Assembly (NCBI GenBank): GCA_045642545.1 | Contig: JAZUJB010000062.1 | Location: 1 to 21,468, forward strand | From: F23-B02 sp045642545 | GTDB lineage: Bacteria > Bacillota > Clostridia > Oscillospirales > Oscillospiraceae | DNA: 21,468 bases | Reading direction: 5' to 3' | Shown: piece by piece, positions 1 through 6,971 of the stretch | Layout of the letters: every line of letters begins with the position of its first letter | Position numbering within the stretch: the first letter of the stretch is position 1 | Made by a program: the position numbers and the translations under genes | Notes under the pieces: model-generated | What the model saw: the letters and a program-made list of their open reading frames with translations, nothing else | The model's database searches: none | Told to the model about the DNA's origin: nothing

Positions 1-1
1 G

Positions 2-352
2 CTTAATCTCGGCTTCAAGTGCTCTCAGCGCGTGAATGTCTATCTGCGTCAGATAGTAACCGACCTTCAGGAAAGCGGCGAGCTTCCCGAGCAGGACAAG
101 AAGTATTCCATTTACGGACCGTCCACCGTCGGCACCTTCAAGTTCTGTATGATTCACCGCTCGGTCAATGCCAAGAGCGAGCTTTACGGCTTTGACGAAT
201 TCATCCTCCGCTCCAAGTACGCGATACGCCATGTGGCAGGCTCAAAGGTCCGCTGGTACGGCCTTGACACCTCAAGCGTCATCACAGAGGATGTACCGCT
301 TATTATCAGCGGCTCGGCCCCGTCAAGAAAAATCGTACGCGCAAAGCAATAA
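2..352 (+). CDS. kup: Kup-type potassium uptake protein, C-terminal part (truncated by window start)
   Basis: The reading frame is open from the first complete codon at base 2 to the TAA at 350-352, so the gene starts upstream of the window. The residues seen (LGFKCSQRVNVYL..., ending in a GLDTSSVITEDVPLII block) match my recollection of the cytoplasmic C-terminal domain of KUP/HAK/KT potassium-proton symporters, whose last third carries a conserved 'GFK..R.N...R..V.DL...GE' segment and a 'FGLDSS.V..E..PL' segment. The membrane-embedded part is not in view, so transport activity cannot be judged. A GTG at 32 could be taken as a start, but the homology runs through it and no ribosome binding site precedes it. 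A hairpin follows the stop codon. Confidence 0.75.
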   Translation, partial: LNLGFKCSQRVNVYLRQIVTDLQESGELPEQDKKYSIYGPSTVGTFKFCMIHRSVNAKSELYGFDEFILRSKYAIRHVAGSKVRWYGLDTSSVITEDVPLIISGSAPSRKIVRAKQ

Positions 353-360
353 AACAATAA

Positions 361-389
361 AATCCCCTCGATTTTAAATCGAGGGGATT
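361..389. terminator. Hairpin after kup
   Basis: A perfect 14-bp inverted repeat (AATCCCCTCGATTT, 1-nt centre, AAATCGAGGGGATT) begins 9 bases after the kup stop. Its right flank on the plus strand is only moderately T-rich and its left flank is A-rich, so it could act in either direction. It is the likely end of the kup transcript. Confidence 0.6.
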
Positions 390-439
390 CAATTTCGTTG
401 CACCGCTTCCGCTATTCTTTACTGCCATAACCCGACCGG

Positions 440-562
440 CGCCGTGAGGCGCTTCTTATCCGTTGCACCGCACCTGCGTATCGTTTTTGCGCTGTCCCGA
501 CCGGTGAGTGCAATCAATAGTTAAGTCTGACAATCAACGCCGTGAGGCGCTTCTTGTCCGTT
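440..562 (+). repeat. Two direct copies of a 25-bp intergenic repeat, 98 bp apart
   Basis: CGCCGTGAGGCGCTTCTT plus a following 7 bases occurs at 440-464 and 538-562, with 24 of 25 bases identical. Each copy has a GACCGG motif nearby, and GACCGG followed by TGAGTGCAA or TAAGTGCAA occurs near 499 and 597. The left part (GCGCC..GAGGCGC) is itself palindromic. An inverted, slightly diverged copy lies at 789-810. No coding frame is supported here. Confidence 0.7.
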
Positions 563-660
563 ATTAGGCTGCAGATAGTCGTTGTTGCCGAGGCTCGACC
601 GGTAAGTGCAAGCTGCAGTTGAGATGTACATCAACTTATTGGTGCAGGTAAAAGACAGGA

Positions 661-776
661 AAAAAGCCTTCCCTTGAGGGAAAGTGGTTGAGCGAAAGCG
701 AAACCGAAAGGGTGAATGTGCAAGTTTCCACCCCTCAGTCAGCTGTGCTGACAGCTCCCCTCAAGGGGAGCCTTTT
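661..776. repeat. MITE-like imperfect palindromic intergenic element (about 116 bp)
   Basis: The left end (662-685, AAAAGCCTTCCCTTGAGGG...) and the reverse complement of the right end (753-776, AAAAGGCTCCCCTTGAGGGG...) agree at 19 of 24 positions, giving terminal inverted repeats. Each end is itself a hairpin (CCCTTGAGGG and CTCCCCTCAAGGGGAG). The interior holds a further hairpin, GTCAGC-TGT-GCTGAC. The 'CCCCTCAGTCAGC...GACAGCTCCCCTC' arrangement resembles a dispersed intergenic repeat I recall from Ruminococcaceae-like genomes. It encodes nothing, so any mobility would have to be supplied in trans. The mobile nature is inference. Confidence 0.6.
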
Positions 777-788
777 AATGTTTTAATG

Positions 789-810
789 AACAAGAAGCGC
801 CTCATGGCGC
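789..810 (-). repeat. Inverted third copy of the GCGCC..GAGGCGCTTCTTG repeat
   Basis: The reverse complement of this stretch reads GCGCCATGAGGCGCTTCTTG, matching the copies at 440-464 and 538-562 apart from one base in the shared core. It sits just upstream of the permease terminator and downstream of the MITE-like element. Confidence 0.6.
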
Positions 811-841
811 AAAAAACCGACGGGTGAAACCCGTCGGTTTT
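811..841 (-). terminator. Rho-independent terminator of the APC permease gene
   Basis: On the minus strand a perfect 13-bp stem (AAAACCGACGGGT / ACCCGTCGGTTTT) with a 3-nt loop is followed by a run of six T. It lies 14 bases beyond the permease stop codon. Confidence 0.85.
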
Positions 842-855
842 GCTATTTGTTGAGC

Positions 856-2274
856 TTATTTCAAATCTCTTGCAGGAATGTTGCCCTTACCCTTAAGCAG
901 GTAACCGATGAACATAACGAATGCGAAGAAGATGAGGAAGCCGATGCACTGCTTTGCGCCGTAGCCGGCCCAGATTGCGTAAGCAAAGAACAGGCAGCAC
1001 AGCAGGCCGAGGCCGGGCAGAACGAAGCGGCGGAAGAAGCCGAGGTCCTTTGCCTTGACCATAAGACCGATCATCATGGGGATGTACATGACATACAGGC
1101 AGATGATGCCGATTTCGTCAGGCTCCCATGCGAGCCACTCGAAGGAGTGAACTGCACCGAACAGTCCGGGGCCGCCCATCCACATCATAACAGTCCATGC
1201 GTACCAGAAACCTGCGGTCATCATGCCGAAAACAGCGGACTTCATGGAGAAGTTGTTCTGGCTGTCGATGTCGCCGAAGAACTCGGGCTTGGGGCCCATG
1301 CCGCGTGCGGACAGAGCGTACAGACCGCGGCAGGAAGCCATGGTCAGACCGTTCATAGTGCCGAGGCAGCTGATGGTGATGAAAACATAAACGATAGTGC
1401 CGAATGCGCCGCCGAAGAGCTTGGAGAATGCTACACGGGGCAGTACCTCGCCGAACGGCCAGGTGCCGATAATGGTATCAACATCACCGACACAGCTCAT
1501 TGCGAAGATGTAAAGTGCGTAAAGAACGATGGTAACAACGGAGCCGATGATGAGTGCGAGGGGCAGATTGCGCTTCGCGTTCTTGAGCTCTGCGTTGATG
1601 GAGGTTGCGAGAATCCAGCCTTCGTATGCGAATGCGAAGCCTACGATTGCCTTGAAGAAGCCTGCGCCGTCAACTGCGACATATGCGTCGGTGTTGACAT
1701 AGTTGAGGACTCCCATGGTAGTGCCATTGCACAGACCTGCGATAGTGCCGATAATGCCCATCAGAATCAGGGGGATGAGCTTGATGACGGTCATGCCGAC
1801 CTGAAGCTTGCCTGCGATTTTGGGGCTGAGGATGTTGATGCCGTAGCCAATCATCAGGAAGCCTGCGCCAACGCCGATTGCGGTGGGGTTGACCTGACCT
1901 GTTGCGAAGTCAATGGCGGGAATGCCGAACAGCTGCAGGAACATCATTGCGGAGAAGAAAGCAAGCATAGCAACGATGGTGGGTATGTACAGAACTGTCA
2001 TAAACCAGCCAACATAGTATGCGTACTTGGGTCCGAGTGCTACCTCAGCATAGTCGACAACGCCGTTTACCTTCTCATATCTTGAGCCGAGCTCTGCAAA
2101 AACCAGAGAGCAAATGATGCAAATAAGGCCGACAATGCCTACTACTGCAATACCCTGCAGCAGATTGCCACCGGTCAGGCTGAGGACTTTACCGCCCTTG
2201 ATGAAAACGCCGGAGCCGATGACGATACCGATAACCATTGATATGGCGGTCGGTAAACCGTATCTCTTTTCCAT
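856..2274 (-). CDS. APC-superfamily amino-acid permease (LAT/SteT-like)
   Basis: This 472-residue polytopic membrane protein most likely moves an amino acid, as a symporter or exchanger. The first membrane segment carries IGSGVFIKGGKV, the unwound substrate-binding helix motif (GSGVF) of APC transporters. The sixth has FAYEGW, followed by an E-x-KNAKRNLP loop, the arrangement typical of LAT-type exchangers such as the serine/threonine exchanger SteT. About 12 hydrophobic segments can be counted, the usual number for the family. The ATG at 2272-2274 is preceded by GAGAGGAGT at good spacing. The gene is monocistronic, with its own promoter (2332-2360) and terminator (811-841). Substrate cannot be read from the sequence. 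A 412-codon open frame on the opposite strand is a Cys/Glu-rich shadow. Confidence 0.88.
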   Translation of the reverse strand: MEKRYGLPTAISMVIGIVIGSGVFIKGGKVLSLTGGNLLQGIAVVGIVGLICIICSLVFAELGSRYEKVNGVVDYAEVALGPKYAYYVGWFMTVLYIPTIVAMLAFFSAMMFLQLFGIPAIDFATGQVNPTAIGVGAGFLMIGYGINILSPKIAGKLQVGMTVIKLIPLILMGIIGTIAGLCNGTTMGVLNYVNTDAYVAVDGAGFFKAIVGFAFAYEGWILATSINAELKNAKRNLPLALIIGSVVTIVLYALYIFAMSCVGDVDTIIGTWPFGEVLPRVAFSKLFGGAFGTIVYVFITISCLGTMNGLTMASCRGLYALSARGMGPKPEFFGDIDSQNNFSMKSAVFGMMTAGFWYAWTVMMWMGGPGLFGAVHSFEWLAWEPDEIGIICLYVMYIPMMIGLMVKAKDLGFFRRFVLPGLGLLCCLFFAYAIWAGYGAKQCIGFLIFFAFVMFIGYLLKGKGNIPARDLK

Positions 2275-2331
2275 AAAATAACTCCTCTCGGAAGAATCTC
2301 TAAAAATGTCATACTTAATACGACGCTATGT

Positions 2332-2360
2332 ACTATAACACTTTTTTCGCTCATTCTCAA
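2332..2360 (-). promoter_or_regulatory. Sigma-A-type promoter of the APC permease
   Basis: Minus strand: -35 TTGAGA (2355-2360), 17-bp spacer, -10 TATAGT (2332-2337). The predicted start leaves a 5' UTR of about 50 bases before the ribosome binding site and ATG. Confidence 0.75.
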
Positions 2361-2417
2361 GTGTTTTTTGCTTTAAATGGCTAAAATCCTCGTTTACTTT
2401 TTCACACACGTTTTTTG

Positions 2418-2435
2418 TTGTACGCAAAGGTACAA
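2418..2435. promoter_or_regulatory. Inverted repeat upstream of the phage lysis cassette (possible operator)
   Basis: TTGTAC-GCAAAG-GTACAA is a perfect 6+6 bp inverted repeat in the divergent gap between the permease and holin genes. No clear sigma-A promoter for the holin was found around it. Assignment as an operator is inference. Confidence 0.35.
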
Positions 2436-2496
2436 GTTTGGCCCTGATGCAGGCTATATGTGAAGGGCAAACTATAAAATTCAAGGAGAAAAAGCG

Positions 2497-2964
2497 ATGG
2501 AAGCAAACGATAAGGCGCTGCAGATTAAAGCTGCGTTTTCGGCGTCAATCGCCTTCGGCACCGCGCTTTTCGGCTGGGTGGGCTGGGTTGTTGTGCTCTG
2601 GCTTGCGGCAATGGCGCTCGACTATCTGACGGGCACCTTCGCCGCAATCGCAAACGGCGAATGGACAAGCCGTGCGGCAAGTCAGGGACTTTGGCACAAG
2701 CTCGGCAGCATTGCCGCGGTGCTTGTAGCGGCGCTGTGCGATATTGCGCTCGGCGTGATTGCCGACAATCTCGGCGATGAGATACTGCGTATAAACTACG
2801 GCTGCATCATAACTCCCGTTGTTGCGGTGTGGTATATCTTCACCGAGCTCGGCAGCGTAATCGAGAATGCGGCAAAGCTCGGCGCACCCATGCCGGCCTT
2901 TCTGAAAAATCTCATTTCAAGGCTGCGCAGTGCGGCAGACGATGCCGGCGAGAATCAAAAGTAG
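2497..2964 (+). CDS. Phage holin family protein (TcdE/holin_4-like)
   Basis: A 155-residue membrane protein of a size normal for toxin-secretion/phage-lysis holins. An N-terminal hydrophobic hairpin (about residues 12-50, with GWVGWVVVLWLAAMALDYLTG) is followed by TSRAASQGLWHKLG and a further hydrophobic stretch. It ends in a charged tail. The 'LDYLTG...KEGLWHK' pattern is characteristic of Bacteriophage_holin_4 proteins of Clostridia. Holins form membrane lesions that let endolysin reach the wall. The start is supported by AAGGAGAA 9 bases upstream. It is the first gene of a holin - baseplate-like - endolysin cassette, with 9 bases to the next gene. No other phage genes lie beside it. Confidence 0.85.
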   Translation: MEANDKALQIKAAFSASIAFGTALFGWVGWVVVLWLAAMALDYLTGTFAAIANGEWTSRAASQGLWHKLGSIAAVLVAALCDIALGVIADNLGDEILRINYGCIITPVVAVWYIFTELGSVIENAAKLGAPMPAFLKNLISRLRSAADDAGENQK

Positions 2965-2973
2965 GAGGAGCTT

Positions 2974-3759
2974 ATGACAAAAGCAAAAGTAAACGGCTCC
3001 GAGCTCAGAATTTCTGAGCGAGATGAGCTTGTTTCCGGCTCAGGAAACGCAAACAGATTAAGACTCTGCTTTTCGCCCGAGTGGAACGGGCTTGTAAAGC
3101 AGATAGACTTCAAAAACAGAGCAAGCGGAGTGACGCGCAGAATAAGCGCCGATGACGGCGAATGCACAGTGCCGTGGGAGGTGCTGGAGTCCTGCGGCGA
3201 GGTTGACTGCTGCCTGCGCGGACTCGACTCCGAGGGCAGACTCGTAAAGCGCACAAACGAGGAAAATCTCGGCGCGGTGGTGAGCGAGTATGACGGCGAG
3301 GCTGCGGAGACCGCAGCGGCAACTCCCGAGCTGCTCGATGCGCTTGCCGCAAGCGTGAGCGAACTTGCGCAGCGCGTTGAAAACGGCGAGCATCAGATTT
3401 TCGTCAGCTTTTCCGCTGACACCGAGGGCAATATAAGCGCCGACAAGAGCTACGACGAGATTTTAGCAGAGGTCAATGCGGGCAAGCTTGCTATCCGCGA
3501 TGACGACGGCAGATACTATCTGCTTGTATCAAGCAGATACGGCAAACTGCAGTTTATCTGCGTCGATGAGCAGCCGTATATCTACGACCTCAGCGTGTCC
3601 GAGGATAACCGCTGGCATTTTGCAATGGAAGTGCTTGTAACGGAAACCTCGCTCCACAACGGTGTGCAGAACAAGCTCAATAAATATATGGGTACCGAGC
3701 ACGCAGGCGAGGTGCTTGTTGTCGGCGAAAACGGCGTAATAACTACCCGCGCAATGTAA
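2974..3759 (+). CDS. Phage baseplate/tail-like structural protein
   Basis: A 261-residue soluble protein. The N-terminal ~115 residues hold a beta-rich domain with 'LRLCFSPEWNGLVKQIDFKN...CTVPWEVL', reminiscent of the N-terminal domain of phage baseplate upper proteins (BppU-like), where 'F.PEW.GL.K...F' and 'C.VP.EVL' recur. A short helical segment (about 115-140, PELLDALAASVSELAQRVENG) leads to a C-terminal domain ending in NKYMGTEHAGEVLVVGENGVIT, a tail-fibre-like ending. Ribosome binding site AGGAGGAG is 5 bases upstream. It sits between holin and endolysin, a normal place for late tail genes at the end of a prophage, but no head or tail genes accompany it. The family call is from pattern memory, so moderate confidence. 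Confidence 0.6.
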   Translation: MTKAKVNGSELRISERDELVSGSGNANRLRLCFSPEWNGLVKQIDFKNRASGVTRRISADDGECTVPWEVLESCGEVDCCLRGLDSEGRLVKRTNEENLGAVVSEYDGEAAETAAATPELLDALAASVSELAQRVENGEHQIFVSFSADTEGNISADKSYDEILAEVNAGKLAIRDDDGRYYLLVSSRYGKLQFICVDEQPYIYDLSVSEDNRWHFAMEVLVTETSLHNGVQNKLNKYMGTEHAGEVLVVGENGVITTRAM

Positions 3760-3788
3760 CATATAATGTAACGGCAGGGAGGATAAGT

Positions 3789-4586
3789 ATGGCAAAGAAG
3801 ATTTATCTGTCTCCGAGCGACCAGGTTCGGAACATCTATGCGTACGGCAGCACAAACGAGGCCGTACAGTGCAGAAAAATAGCAGCTGCCTGCAAGACCG
3901 CGCTTGAGCGCTGCGGCTTTGAGGCAAAAACAAACACAACCGACGGCACAAACGCAATGTACGAGCGCGTCAACGAGTCGAATGCGTGGGGCGCGGATAT
4001 GCACATCTGCATCCACACCAACGCAGGCGGCGGCAAGGGCGCAGAGGCGTATGTGTCCGAAAAGGACGCAGCCCATCTTGCGGCGGCGCAGCCCATCTAT
4101 GACGAGGTGCGCAAGATTTCCCTCTACGGCTCAAGCCGCGGCATCAAAACCGCAGGCTACTACGAGATAAGAAACACCAACGCCCTGTGCGTGTATCTCG
4201 AGGTCGATTTCCACGACAGCGCGGACATCGCAAGGTGGATTATCAATAACACCGACGCAATCGGCGAGGCAATCTGCCGCGGCGTGTGTAGCTACTACGG
4301 CGTTGACTATGTTGCGGCTGACGGCACTCCCGCAGTACCCGTCAGAACAGTGCAGATTACTTTGTCCGTTCTGAGAAAAGGCAGCACGGGCGCGGAGGTC
4401 AAAACCGTGCAGCGCATATTGAAGCAGTTAGGCTATGTTGGCGCTGACGGCAAAACTCTTGCGATTGACGGACGGTTTGAGGAAAACACCGAAAGAGCGG
4501 TCAGAAAATTTCAGGAGAAGCGAGGCTCCACCCTGCGCGACGGTATAGTCGGCGAGTGGACATGGGGCAAGCTGCTCAGAAGCTAA
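3789..4586 (+). CDS. N-acetylmuramoyl-L-alanine amidase endolysin with peptidoglycan-binding domain
   Basis: 265 residues with no signal peptide, as expected for a holin-dependent phage endolysin. Residues 1-175 form an Amidase_3-like domain: the NEA glutamate (E24), the HICIHTNAGGGKG segment (H72/H76) and YLEVDFHD (E138) fit zinc-ligand and catalytic positions of the family. The usual first ligand in a GHGG motif is absent: the equivalent beta strand reads IYLSPSDQ, a variant I have seen in Clostridia phage amidases. Residues 193-263 form a PG_binding_1 domain (LRKGSTGAEVKTVQRIL...AIDGRFEENTERAVRKFQ). The enzyme should cut the amide bond between muramic acid and the stem peptide. Start supported by GGGAGGAT. 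It is the last gene of the lysis cassette and is followed at once by a strong terminator. Confidence 0.88.
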   Translation: MAKKIYLSPSDQVRNIYAYGSTNEAVQCRKIAAACKTALERCGFEAKTNTTDGTNAMYERVNESNAWGADMHICIHTNAGGGKGAEAYVSEKDAAHLAAAQPIYDEVRKISLYGSSRGIKTAGYYEIRNTNALCVYLEVDFHDSADIARWIINNTDAIGEAICRGVCSYYGVDYVAADGTPAVPVRTVQITLSVLRKGSTGAEVKTVQRILKQLGYVGADGKTLAIDGRFEENTERAVRKFQEKRGSTLRDGIVGEWTWGKLLRS

Positions 4587-4589
4587 AAG

Positions 4590-4625
4590 AAACCGGCAGA
4601 ACGATTTTTTTCGTTCTGCCGGTTT
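4590..4625 (+). terminator. Rho-independent terminator of the lysis cassette
   Basis: A perfect 15-bp stem (AAACCGGCAGAACGA / TCGTTCTGCCGGTTT) with a T6 loop starts 3 bases after the amidase stop and runs into TTTTC. It isolates the phage-derived cassette from the metal-transport operon downstream. Confidence 0.88.
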
Positions 4626-4626
4626 T

Positions 4627-5012
4627 CTAAAGGAGAAGACGGATGATGCGTGGGAGACCGCATCGGGTAAAGACTAAAACACCTAAAACATCTGATGGTT
4701 AAAGGATAACATCGAAAATTTCACCGCACAAGCCCCGTGGGGGGATACGAATTTCTGAAAGATAATTTCAGCTGAATCCCTATACGGGGGATTTTTGCTG
4801 CAATTTTCGGCGTTTGGCACAAAAGGACATATCGCTAAATGCCTTACAACTCGAAAAACAGGGTGGAATTTTGGGGAATCTGCACAGATTATATGCCCTT
4901 ATCCCCCTTGCAAAATCAACGGCTGAGTGTAATTTTTATCCCCCTGGGGGGCTTGTGGGAAGCTTTTTCGCAACATATTATAAAAGCACAAAAAGGTAAA
5001 GGAAGTGTTTGT
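4627..5012 (+). promoter_or_regulatory. Long structured leader of the cbiM operon (unidentified RNA element)
   Basis: This 386-base non-coding stretch precedes the cbiM start and is dense in possible RNA stems: GATGCG/CGCATC (4645-4650 with 4659-4664); CTGAAA/TTTCAG (4755-4760 with 4766-4771); AATCCC/GGGATT followed by T's (4775-4780 with 4788-4793, terminator-like); and a 10-bp stem with two G-U pairs, GGCGTTTGGC/GCTAAATGCC (4809-4818 with 4834-4843). CACAAGCCCC...GGGGATA at 4729-4749 recurs inverted at 4939-4959 (18 of 21 bases). A weak promoter, TTGCAA-16-TAATTT, may lie at 4908-4935. I could not match it to cobalamin, NiCo or other known riboswitch consensus sequences, although GGGAGACC near 4652 loosely recalls a B12 box. 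Confidence 0.4.
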
Positions 5013-6071
5013 ATGCATATGGCAGACGCGCTGGTTGCACCCGCAGTTGCAGCGACAATGTATGTTGCGTCAACAGCTACGGCAGGTGTATCCGTACATA
5101 AACTCAGAAAGGACGACGCGGTTGACAAGCTGCCCGCTATGGCGGTAATGTCTGCGCTGGTTTTTGCCGGTCAGATGATTAACTACACCATTCCCGGCAC
5201 AGGCTCCTCGGGCCATATGTGCGGCGGAATGATGCTGACGGGTGTTCTCGGCCCGTGGGCAGGCTTCCTGTCGATGATAGTAATTCTGGCAATTCAGTGT
5301 TTGTTCTTTGCTGATGGCGGACTGCTTGCGCTGGGCGCGAATGTGTGGAATATGGCGTTCTACGGCTGCTTTGTCGGCTACTTCCTTATCTATCGCCCGA
5401 TTATGAAGGGCAATTGGTTTGCGGGCAAGGGCACAAAGGCCGCAAACCGCCTGAAGATTATAATTGCTTCAATTATCGGCTGCGTTGTTACTTTGCAGCT
5501 GGGCGCATTCTCGGTTGTTCTGGAAACCTCGGTTTCGGGCATCACTGAGCTGCCCTTCGGCACCTTCTGCGCAATCATGCAGCCCATTCACCTTGCAATC
5601 GGTTTGATTGAAGGCATAATCACCGCAGCGGTGCTGCTGTTTGTGTACGAGGCCCGTCCCGAGCTGCTGCCCGATGTTGAAAATGACGGCTCCGCTAAAG
5701 GCAGAACTTCGCTTAAGACCACAATCGTTATTCTCGCTGTTGTCGTTGCGGTCGTTGGCGGCGGACTGTCCCTGATTGCAAGCGGCAATCCCGATGGCCT
5801 TGAATGGTCAATGTTCGGCAATGCCGAGGCAGGCTATTCCGAGAATATGGGACTTGATGAGGACAACTTCGGTGTTGCAAGCTCTGCCGCAGATAAGGCG
5901 GGAGCGATTCAGGAGAGCACCTCCATCCTGCCCGACTACGCATTCGCAGGCAATCCCGACAATCCAGCAGGCACCACCGTATCCGGTCTTGTCGGCTCTG
6001 CCGCAGTTGCGGGCATCGCACTGCTTGTCTGCCTTGCAGGCGGCTTTTTCCGCAAGAAAAACAAACAATAA
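5013..6071 (+). CDS. cbiM: ECF transporter substrate-binding subunit CbiM/NikM with fused CbiN/NikN-like domain
   Basis: Membrane protein of 352 residues that binds Co2+ or Ni2+ and delivers it into the cell with CbiQ and CbiO. The start is fixed by MHMADAL: the N-terminal amine, His2 and an inner His (here H68 in SSGHMCGG) form the metal site in this family, so upstream in-frame codons back to 4839 are not used. AAAGGAAG precedes the ATG at 5013. Residues about 1-230 are the CbiM core (GGMMLTGVLGPWAGF, GANVWNM). A following segment holds a PDGLE motif (260-264) and a final membrane helix near 325-347, as in fused NikMN or PDGLE-domain proteins. Co versus Ni preference cannot be read. A terminator and a new promoter separate it from cbiQ, hinting at unequal expression of subunits. 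Confidence 0.92.
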   Translation: MHMADALVAPAVAATMYVASTATAGVSVHKLRKDDAVDKLPAMAVMSALVFAGQMINYTIPGTGSSGHMCGGMMLTGVLGPWAGFLSMIVILAIQCLFFADGGLLALGANVWNMAFYGCFVGYFLIYRPIMKGNWFAGKGTKAANRLKIIIASIIGCVVTLQLGAFSVVLETSVSGITELPFGTFCAIMQPIHLAIGLIEGIITAAVLLFVYEARPELLPDVENDGSAKGRTSLKTTIVILAVVVAVVGGGLSLIASGNPDGLEWSMFGNAEAGYSENMGLDEDNFGVASSAADKAGAIQESTSILPDYAFAGNPDNPAGTTVSGLVGSAAVAGIALLVCLAGGFFRKKNKQ

Positions 6072-6072
6072 C

Positions 6073-6100
6073 TTGAAATAACAAGAAATCCCGATATAAT
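6073..6100 (+). promoter_or_regulatory. Internal promoter for cbiQO
   Basis: -35 TTGAAA (6073-6078), 16-bp spacer, -10 TATAAT (6095-6100). It begins one base after the cbiM stop codon. The expected transcript start near 6107 falls inside the left arm of the following hairpin, so RNA from this promoter would lack the complete terminator stem. Confidence 0.7.
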
Positions 6101-6128
6101 AAATGGGCATCCACAGGATGCCCATTTT
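6101..6128 (+). terminator. Terminator/attenuator between cbiM and cbiQ
   Basis: A perfect 11-bp stem (AAATGGGCATC / GATGCCCATTT) with loop CACAG, ending in TTTT. It should stop part or all of the transcription coming from cbiM. Confidence 0.75.
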
Positions 6129-6161
6129 CGACATTTTCAAAAACAGTAGCAGGAGCAGAAT

Positions 6162-6962
6162 ATGAACAAAGCATCGGCAGCGTGGTCTGAGCTTCAGGCC
6201 ATGGAGGAGCTTGCTGCGGGGAATTCCTTTATCCATCGGCTGCACCCTCTTATTAAGCTTCTTGTTACAATTGCATACATACTGGTAACGGTCTCATTCC
6301 CGAAGTACAATCTCAGCGGCATTGTAGTGATGGTGCTGTTTGCGGTGCTCGGTTTTCAGCTCAGCGGTATTCCCGTGAAAACCTGTTTCCACAAGCTCAG
6401 ATACATTTTGCCGATTGTAATGGCGGTCGGCATCGTCAATCCGTTTCTCGATAAAGCGCCGCTGCTGTATGTCGGGGGTACTGCGATAAGCGGCGGCGTG
6501 ATTTCAATGATTACGCTGATGTGCAAGGGCGTGTTCTCGCTTATGGCGTCGTTTTTGCTGATTGCCACGACAAAGGTCGACGCGCTGTGTGCGGCGCTGA
6601 GAAAGCTGCATGTGCCCGATATACTGGTTACGCTGTTTCTGCTGACCTACCGCTACATATCGGTGATGGTCGAGCAGGTGTCAATTATGACTGAGGCGTA
6701 TGCGCTGCGCGCCCCCGGGCAAAAGGGAATTCACATTTCCGCGTGGGGCTCGTTTCTCGGTCAGCTTCTGCTCAGAAGTATGGACAGAGCCTCGGAGCTG
6801 TACCAGAGTATGCAGCTGCGCGGCTTTTGCGGCGAGTTCTATTACGCCAAGGTTAAGCGCATAGACGCAAAGGATATAGCCTACGCAGCGGTATGCCTTG
6901 CGCTGTTTTTCGCGGCAAGATACTTTGACCTTGCGATGATGCTCGGAAATCTGTTTGTTTGA
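6162..6962 (+). CDS. cbiQ: ECF transporter transmembrane (T) component CbiQ
   Basis: A 266-residue membrane protein that couples the CbiO ATPase to CbiM. Hydrophobic helices occupy about 31-65, 80-135, 155-175 and 240-262. The long cytoplasmic helical region carries the two coupling-helix motifs of T components: ALRAPG (about 181-186) and MQLRGF (217-222). A conserved HPLIKLL lies near the N terminus (28-34). Length is normal for the family. GCAGGAGCAG provides the ribosome binding site. cbiO follows after 9 bases, so the two are co-translated from a message probably started at the internal promoter near 6073. Confidence 0.92.
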   Translation: MNKASAAWSELQAMEELAAGNSFIHRLHPLIKLLVTIAYILVTVSFPKYNLSGIVVMVLFAVLGFQLSGIPVKTCFHKLRYILPIVMAVGIVNPFLDKAPLLYVGGTAISGGVISMITLMCKGVFSLMASFLLIATTKVDALCAALRKLHVPDILVTLFLLTYRYISVMVEQVSIMTEAYALRAPGQKGIHISAWGSFLGQLLLRSMDRASELYQSMQLRGFCGEFYYAKVKRIDAKDIAYAAVCLALFFAARYFDLAMMLGNLFV

Positions 6963-6971
6963 GGTGCAGAT

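Noticed and set aside
847..2085. 412-codon open frame on the plus strand, Cys/Glu/Asp-rich
   Set aside because: It lies wholly antisense to the APC permease, has no ribosome binding site, and its composition is what the complement of a membrane-protein gene gives.
4627..4800. Cobalamin riboswitch before cbiM
   Set aside because: Only a loose GGGAGACC match to a B12 box was seen. The conserved core segments that should precede it would fall inside the amidase gene and its terminator.
4839..5012. Extension of cbiM upstream to an earlier ATG at 4839
   Set aside because: CbiM needs the N-terminal Met-His for metal binding, and MHMADAL at 5013 has its own ribosome site. The extra stretch is better read as a leader.
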